Source: Calliopum simillimum (lineage: Eukaryota > Arthropoda > Insecta > Diptera > Lauxaniidae). Taken from it: a DNA stretch of 64,000 nucleotides. The notes beneath the pieces are model-generated. The model was not told the DNA's origin. It saw only the letters and a program-made list of their open reading frames with translations, and ran no database searches. Where the stretch lies: assembly GCA_951812925.1 (NCBI GenBank), contig OX638371.1, positions 113,731,124-113,795,123 on the forward strand, in the 5' to 3' direction. The first letter of the stretch is position 1. Each line of letters begins with the position of its first letter. A program made the translations under genes and the position numbers. This document shows positions 57,941-64,000 of this stretch, piece by piece.

Positions 57941-58330
57941 CAAGATTTTCTGGTGAACGTTGCTTCACCTTATCTTGTTAAGTTGACACGACATCACCAA
58001 TTTTTCAAAAGTATTTTATTTGTCCCTATCCATTTGACATGTGCACCAAATTTGATAAATTATAATTTTTTTTTTTTAGGGGCCCATTTTCCAAGTGAAC
58101 ATTATTCGTCACGGCACTCTGTATACATGCATCAAATCTCATTTATATGCGTTAAATATTTTCAGAGATATGGTGAAGTGATTTTTGTGAGGGCGCGATG
58201 CCCCCATTTTTTCCAGAACACATTCTTTGTCTCTATGGTTTTTACACATGTACCAAATCTCATCCATGTACGTTAAACAGTTTCAAAGATATGATGATTT
58301 AATTTTTTGGTTCACGGTGGAAAGGTCCGT
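57941..58330 (+). repeat. ~110-120-bp diverged tandem repeat, three units
   Basis: 'ACATG(T/C)(A/G)(T/C)CAAATCTCAT...GCGTTAAA...TTTCA(A/G)AGATATG(G/A)TGA' occurs around 58028, 58126 and 58246. The 107-codon frame here is a repeat translation. Confidence 0.5.
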
Positions 58331-58489
58331 CTGAAAGATCTAGATAAAAAAAAAAATAGTGGGCGGACAAAAATTTCAGGTGATGTGAGAGGACAATCCT
58401 TAACTACAAAAAAAAAAAAAAAAAATTAAATCGATAAAGAAATTGAGCGGTCAAATCATCTGAAAATTTAAATCAGCTCCTAGGCTAAG

Positions 58490-58950
58490 GAAAACTCCCC
58501 TGGTGACCTTCGGCAATTTTCGGGTGTCGCAAGAAATGAATTTATTTAAGCTTGTTCATAGTCTAGATATTCTTCTTTTTGACTATAAAGTCTTCGTGAA
58601 CCTTCGGGTGTCCTAGCAAGCTAGCAGTTAAGGCTGCCATAAATGTTTTTCTCTAGTATACTTAAGTTTTCTTCGTTTTGACTATGAAACCTTCAAGTGA
58701 CCAGCGGAAACCTTCGAGTGCATCAGGAAATAAATTAATTTATGCTTGTTGATAGTTCGTTATAAATGTTTTCCCTCTTGTATTTCTAAATATTCTTCGT
58801 TTTGACTCTGAATCCTTTGGGTGATTTACGGAAACCTACGGGTGCCACAGAAAACTATCAGTTAAGGATAGTTGCTAGCCTTTCATAGATGTTTTCCCTC
58901 TAGTGTACCTAGATATTGTTCGTTGTGGTCTTCGTATGTCCCAAAAAACT
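58490..58950 (-). repeat. ~115-130-bp tandem repeat, four units, reverse of 45845-46175
   Basis: The units contain GACCTTCG, CTTCGGGTGTC, AAACTATCAGTTAAGG, CATAAATGTTTTCCCTCT, AGATATTCTTCGTTTTGACT and ATGAA(A/T)CCTT. Read on the minus strand they match the 45.8-kb array. Function unknown. Confidence 0.7.
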
Positions 58951-59953
58951 ATTAGTCAATAGCCGTGTTTCTTTTGACGCGTATATACAATTGTAGTAAT
59001 TTTCAAATTGCGATAACTTATGAACGGTGAGTCGTACGATAAAAAGTCGAAGGGTCTTTTTCATTGAGAACCACATGCTCTACAAATAATTTTAATCTTT
59101 AAACAAAAAAAATAATGATTTAGAAGTTATTTAAAAAAAAGTGATTTTTTGTCGTTTATCGGCTCTAAACCAGTTTTTATAGAATAACTCCTAAAAGATA
59201 AATTTTTTTAAAAATAAAATAAAAAGCAGAGAACGTGATTCTCCATAAGAAAAATCCTTAGAGTTTTATTGTGGGACCACTGTTTATGAGTTATCACAAT
59301 TTAAAAATATCCACAATTGTATTCACGTTCTATACATACCTACGAAATTTCGTCAAAATAGCTTCTATGGTTTGCAAGATATATTGGGATGTAACGAAAA
59401 GCGATGCAAAAATAAATGTACACTTAACGCGGACAAAAAAGTTGCTCTTAAAAAATTCAATCACTCACGAGCATTCCACAAAAAACTTGTGCCTTCGTCT
59501 CTTTCATAATGACATTTAAGTACCAAAGTGAGGTACTTATAGCCACTAGTTAAAAGAAACGAAAAGTGACGAAAAAACGTGTCGCAAAAATTACTGACTC
59601 GTGGCCTAGAAATTTTACACCTAACTCGGCCAAAAAAGTTTTACTTAAAAAATTCAACCACTCACGAGCATTCTACAAAGAACTTCGTCTCTTTTATTAT
59701 GATATATAAGTACCAAAATTGGCCACATATAACCGCTAGTTAGAAGTTAAATTGTGCAATTTTGCTTCAACTGCAGCTTTTCCATTTCTAAGGAATATGA
59801 TAGAGCATACCTCATGGTTGAAAATGAGGATTACCAAAAACCTGGGTCGTATTTATAGGGGGTACGTAGAGGACTATTGTCTCTCCCGAAGTTTTCTAAT
59901 GAATAATATTTATTTCGTGATTCAGAATTACGCAGAAGATCGACAGAGTTTTC
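58951..59953 (+). repeat. Repeat region with a ~200-bp direct duplication
   Basis: 'AAAAAATTCAA(T/C)CACTCACGAGCATTC(C/T)ACAAA' with flanking sequence occurs at 59450-59485 and 59648-59683, followed in both by CTTCGTCTCTTT and TAAGTACCAAA, then CACTAGTTA/CGCTAGTTA. The 75-codon frame at 59752-59979 enters the next foldback element. No gene. Confidence 0.5.
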
Positions 59954-60666
59954 AAGGGGACATTCGCTTTTGTAATTGAAAACAAATAAACACTTTTTAA
60001 AAATTTTATTATGAAAAAACTATTATATTTATTGACAAAATTTCTTTTGAACATTGTTAAGTATTGTCCAAAAAATATGAAAAAAATTTTATTTTTTTTA
60101 TTTTTAGTTTCCCTTGGCTGCTGTAAAGGGCGTCATCCAAAAGTTACTTTTCAAACTGGTAGGAAATTTTTCTCCGAATCTACTCGACGGATTTTAAAAA
60201 ACCAAAAAGCATTCGATTACTCATAAAAAATATTAAACAATAAACCTCTGAAAGTTTTAAAAAATACGCCCCCCTTTTTTTTACGGGGCATTTTTTGAGG
60301 TTAAGTCCCTCAATTTTTTGGCATTTTTCATAAATATTCATACAAAAACTTCAAAATATAAAAAAGTATGAATTTTAAAAGCTTATTGTATAGTTTTGGG
60401 TCTCAAGAATAAAATCCCTTTTGAATTTTTCAAAAATCTGTTACAGGAGGTCTAAAATATTTCTTACCGTTTAAAAAGTAACTTTTGGATGGCGCCCTCT
60501 ACAGCAGCTAAGGGAAACTAAAAATAAAAAAAATTTTTGTTTCATATTTCTTAAACAGTGTTTAACAATGTCCAAAAGAAATTTTGTCAATAAATATAAT
60601 AGTTTTTTCATAATAAAATTTTTAAGAAGTGTTTTTCTTTTCAATTACAAAAGCGAATGTCCCCTT
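59954..60666. mobile_element. Foldback element with AAGGGGACATTCGC ends, 0.7 kb
   Basis: Both ends read AAGGGGACATTCGCTTTTGT inwards. The arms are about 200-230 bp and nearly identical ('AAAACTATTATATTTATTGA', 'GGCGCCCTCTACAGCAGC' on one strand against GGCTGCTGTAAAGGGCGTC on the other). The centre is AT-rich. A 71-codon frame (60011-60226) lies in the left arm and is not a gene. Confidence 0.8.
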
Positions 60667-63370
60667 AATTTCGCCCACTCGAAAAAAAAAAAAAAACCCA
60701 ACCCTCTAGTCTGTGGAAAATAACTTTTTCCTATCCGTTACAATTTAAGTACCTTAGAAAGGCTACACCTGATGTTTTTCAATACTATTTACCTTTTGCG
60801 TCTAATTCATCTTTTGAAACTCGCTGGTACTAGATGAGTAGAATTGAGATGTTTTGTGTTGCATTATTCGGGAAAATTTTTACATTTCAATGTAAAAATC
60901 AAGATAAAAAGAGAAAAACCAACATTTGTCAGAGTTGTTTAAATGAGATTGTGTGTACATTTTGCTTTTGTACAAAACATTTAATTATTTGTTGGTTTTT
61001 CCGTTTGTTTATCTATATCTATGTATTTAATACCACACCTACCATATCACAACAAAAATTACACAACAACTTTGTCAACGTATGTTTCAAAAACGTCATC
61101 ATCCGGCAAAATCATCATCAACATCGCACTCGTTTGCCATTGAGTGCACACCTGTGTGAATACGATTGAATGCGGCTGTTGTGCCACATCTTTTATCTCT
61201 TGACAGAGTGCACTGAACCATATCTTCAGTCAGTCAGTCAGTGTTGTTGATATCAACAAAAAAAAAAAAAAAAAACAAATATTGACGCCACCACCGCTGT
61301 TGCTCTTGTGCTTTGGTTGGATAACATCACGTGGTGTTTGGGGGGCGAGGTAGCCAAACCCAAAATGAGAAATAAACGACACCAAAATGCAACTTCCGCA
61401 CAAATACAAAAGGGAACATTTCGAAAAAATTCCATTAAAAACAAAAATAAAATTTCAGTGGAGTTACGGAAAACACATCATGTTGAAAAAGTAATGTTTT
61501 GACTTTGTGCCTACATTAAAGAGGCTGCGCTCTGGCTCAACCAGCATAACAAATCTCACTGAATTCACTACCGATATATGGCTTATCTTAAAAACGCATC
61601 TAAATGAATAGGAATGACGGATGGATGGGTGTCGTTCAGTTGTTTTTTTTTTTCGTTTTGAATTTTCATCGTGCGTTACAGCTACTAAAATTCAATTTGA
61701 ATTGTTGTCACTGTAGTGAATAAAAAAAAGAGAAGAACCGGGTGTTTGGTAAATAAATCTTAAAGTTATTACCAAGAAAATGTTATCCCACTTTATATAT
61801 GTTAGCTTACGAAAATCTAATATTTTTTAACACAAATTCAAGTTTTAACTTTGAAAAAAAAAAAACTAAAGATAAAAATCGAAGACAGCCACTTCTTTTT
61901 TAATTTCACACCCTGTATTTCTGGGTCCTCCAGCCTAGACAAGCAAAGACATCATCCACGAAAAGAATTCACGACCAGCTAGGGAGCATAAGAAAAATTT
62001 ATTGGGTATATAAATTGCATTTGTAAGCGAGATGAAAAGCGAACAAATGAACATTCGCTTGATAAATACCAACACAAAAAAGAGAAAAAATGTCGAATCG
62101 GAAAAAATCAATAAAAATTTGTACAAAATATGGGAAAAATATGCAAATGTAAATAGATTATAAAATAAAAAAGAAGAAAAAGTTAAGAAAAAACAAAAAG
62201 AAAAAAACACCGGGAAACATCAGACAAAACATAAAGAGACACCGTAAGGGCGGCAACAAGAAACAAGTGCACTAAGGGGATAAAAAAATGTTGCTTTGTA
62301 CAGAAAATATTAAGACAAAAAAGAAATACCAAGAATTTTATTTAATTTTTAAAAAGAAAAATATGTATGTATGCGATATCTTTGGAAATAACTACTTATA
62401 TTAATTTTTTAAGAAATATTAATTTTCATTATTCTTAAAAAAATCTTTAAATAAATCTGTTTTAAAAATCTTTGTGACCGTCCGTAAAAATCGTAACTCA
62501 AAATTCGACAATTTAATTTCCCTCATAAATGTGTAAAATTTTACTCTGTGTAATAAAAAAATTTACTCAGTTACTGTGTAAAAAAAACTCTATACAATTT
62601 AACTGTGTTAAATTTTCCTTAGACTTATTTGAAATGTAAACTGTGTATTTCGCCTATGCATTTAGATAGAACATCTTAAGTACGTGCTGAAAATATAAAC
62701 AGTTAAATTTTTTCGTGAATTCCCATTTGCATACATATGTACGTCACGCTTAATATTCAAATTGTTCTATACGTATATTGGTAATAACATGTATTGTGTC
62801 ATCACGTCACTATTTATAGTTATTGGGAAAAGATTAAGAGATTAAAAAGTTATGGCGCTATCAAAACTAGTTTTATATCATGATCAGGTATGTTACCAAT
62901 ACATAGAGCAGTCAAATTGCGACGTTTGATTTATCATTTTGAAAAACATTGGAAAATATTTAACTTATACACAAGAGATTAGTAAATAATGTTGTGATTG
63001 GAATGTGCTTTATTGATTTTTACAATTATATTTAGAAATCCCTTAAATAATAAATAACTTAAAATGTTTTAGAACTATCTGCATTTCTGTTATTTTCACA
63101 TACTATTGTTAGTTATTAAATTTTGTAACCAATGACCAATGCTAACCTGTATCAGCCATTTTTTTACTACTTTGCTTTAATTTCTACTTTTTTCTTCTTA
63201 CTTTTTACGTTTGACTTAGTTTTTAGTAATTTGGGATTAATAAAATTATAAATCACATATATTTTTACTAGAAGTTTTAGAAATTTGTTCAATAGTTCCA
63301 GAACTCAACAGTAATACATATAGTATAGTATATGGGCAATTTCACATAAAAGCTGAAATTTTTAATATAA
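60667..63370. other. Spacer, no gene recognised
   Basis: Contains an A-run (61259-61275), CAGTCAGTCAGT (61230-61242), and repeat-like 'TGTGTAAAATTTTACTCTGTG' sequence at 62525-62640 related to 53630-53760. Frames of up to 111 codons show no domains. Confidence 0.35.
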
Positions 63371-63475
63371 GAATGTGTAACGATTGTTTTTGTCTAGGGC
63401 TGAGGTAAGCTCAGTGGTGTCCAGGGTCAGACTAAAAGACAATCAACTCTTAGTTACAAATCTTGCTCGGATAAC

Positions 63476-63481
63476 TTTATT
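63476..63481 (-). terminator. AATAAA on the minus strand, after the hairpin array
   Basis: AATAAA, read on the minus strand, 12 bp past the outer stem of the last hairpin. With the TATA box at 63947-63954 it would define a transcript of about 460 nt. It could also be chance in AT-rich DNA. Confidence 0.35.
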
Positions 63482-63492
63482 TGTTAACTGCT

Positions 63493-63739
63493 CTCACCTT
63501 ATAAGTACTATAGGGAAGTACTTGGCGAGGCAGGTAGAACAAATCACACCGTATGAATACTATAAGGAAGTATTCGATGTGACGAGTAGCACTGGTTGCC
63601 CAGGAACCCATCGAAACACTATAAGGCAGTGTTTCCCCTTCACCTAACCGCTCCCACCATACGAGCACTATAAGGAAGTACTCGAGACAGATAATATCAG
63701 CCACACCGTATGAATACTATAAGGAAGTATTCGATGTGG
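63493..63739 (-). ncRNA. Array of five structured hairpins with constant loop (putative ncRNA or LTR R region)
   Basis: On the plus strand the five hairpins are: 63503-63523 (AAGTAC/GTACTT), 63555-63575 (GAATAC/GTATTC), 63613-63635 (GAAACAC/GTGTTTC), 63662-63684 (CGAGCAC/GTACTCG) and 63712-63732 (GAATAC/GTATTC). Loops are TATAAGGAA, or with one change TATAGGGAA and TATAAGGCA. Spacing is 49-58 bp. Outer stems flank three of them: CTCACC/GGCGAG (63493-63498/63524-63529), TCACA/TGTGA (63544-63548/63578-63582) and CCACA/TGTGG (63701-63705/63735-63739). The two plus-strand A·C mismatches within these stems (63666-63680 and 63496-63526) become G·U pairs in a minus-strand RNA. There is no protein-coding signal. 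Family unknown. Confidence 0.55.
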
Positions 63740-63863
63740 CGAGTAGCACTGGTTACCCAGGAAGGCTTAATGATACACTAGCTACTGTCTACTTACTACC
63801 TTAGGAATACCCTAGGAATACGAAGCCTTTGCACTTTGTTTTTTAGCTTTCAATGTTTAAAAT

Positions 63864-63891
63864 ATCAATATTATTTTTATCTAATATTGAT
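63864..63891. repeat. Perfect 10-bp AT-rich hairpin
   Basis: ATCAATATTA (63864-63873) and TAATATTGAT (63882-63891) are perfect inverted copies with an 8-base spacer. On the minus strand it would lie early in the transcript that starts near 63920. Confidence 0.6.
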
Positions 63892-63919
63892 GTTGTCGCA
63901 TTAAACGCCTGGCTGTGAC

Positions 63920-63954
63920 TGCCTCCCTTCTGCATTCGTCACTGCCCTTTTATA
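63920..63954 (-). promoter_or_regulatory. TATA box and initiator reading into the hairpin array
   Basis: TATAAAAG (63954-63947) on the minus strand is a canonical TATA box. CAGTCA has its A at 63920, 34 bp from the first T, the same geometry as in the small-gene promoters of this window. Transcription would run leftwards through the hairpins. Confidence 0.5.
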
Positions 63955-64000
63955 GTTGCGCAGCGACAGTGAAATCATATGGCTGCTATGTATTTTGCAT

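Noticed and set aside
63384..63704. Frames of 87 (plus) and 75 (minus) codons over the hairpin array
   Set aside because: They contain the hairpin repeats in changing frames, so neither reading is kept between the 50-bp units.

Overview
The window is AT-rich nuclear DNA from a higher fly (Diptera, most likely a schizophoran such as a tephritid or muscoid). The evidence is the style of the short introns and TATA/initiator promoters, the CAG/CAA-rich coding exon, the mariner-type elements and the very high density of foldback repeats. There are no bacterial-type genes, CRISPR arrays or operons. Most long open frames here are translations of repeats and are not listed as genes.

Genes. Four copies of a small secreted Ala/Tyr/Pro-rich protein family lie in the first 20 kb: 3689-3977 (minus, broken by a one-base deletion), 7452-7786 (minus), 15903-16215 (minus) and 19302-19645 (plus). 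Each has a four-codon first exon (MFKF or MYKF), an intron of 68-83 bp and a second exon with the rest of a signal peptide, AAAKPG and low-complexity repeats. Three have well-spaced TATA and initiator elements. The only other convincing coding sequence is a 258-codon exon at 48035-48809 (plus). It encodes a Gln-rich, probably cytoplasmic or nuclear regulatory protein and ends in a GTAAGT donor, so the gene continues beyond what I can follow. A long pyrimidine tract followed by CAG|GTGAGT at 21841-21866 has the form of a recursive splice site (ratchet point) on the same strand, which suggests that much of the window is the large 5' intron of that gene and that the small genes are nested in it.

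Repeats. The rest is a repeat landscape. It has a 2-kb pentanucleotide satellite (8237-10224), foldback/MITE elements (about 1.2, 5.6, 10.2, 30.3, 31.9, 37.7, 40.8, 55.6 and 60.0 kb), and a three-copy TE family whose ends carry 'GATATGGCACC' motifs that are tandemly amplified (12.5, 16.9 and 39.7 kb). Five Tc1/mariner-type remnants are present: a DD41D element at 21 kb, two internally deleted DD34D elements with intact termini at 25.6 and 46.5 kb, a truncated DD37-type element at 44.7 kb and a helix-turn-helix-only mariner with ~100-bp termini at 51.2 kb. Minisatellites and one LINE fragment make up most of the remainder.

Most unusual region. The last 650 bp (63.4-64.0 kb) holds five hairpins at ~50-bp spacing with a nearly constant nine-base loop and varying but paired stems, including an exact compensatory change between two copies. 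A well-formed TATA box and initiator on the minus strand, and AATAAA on the far side, frame the array, so it may be a short structured transcript or the R/U5 part of an LTR whose U3 lies outside the window.
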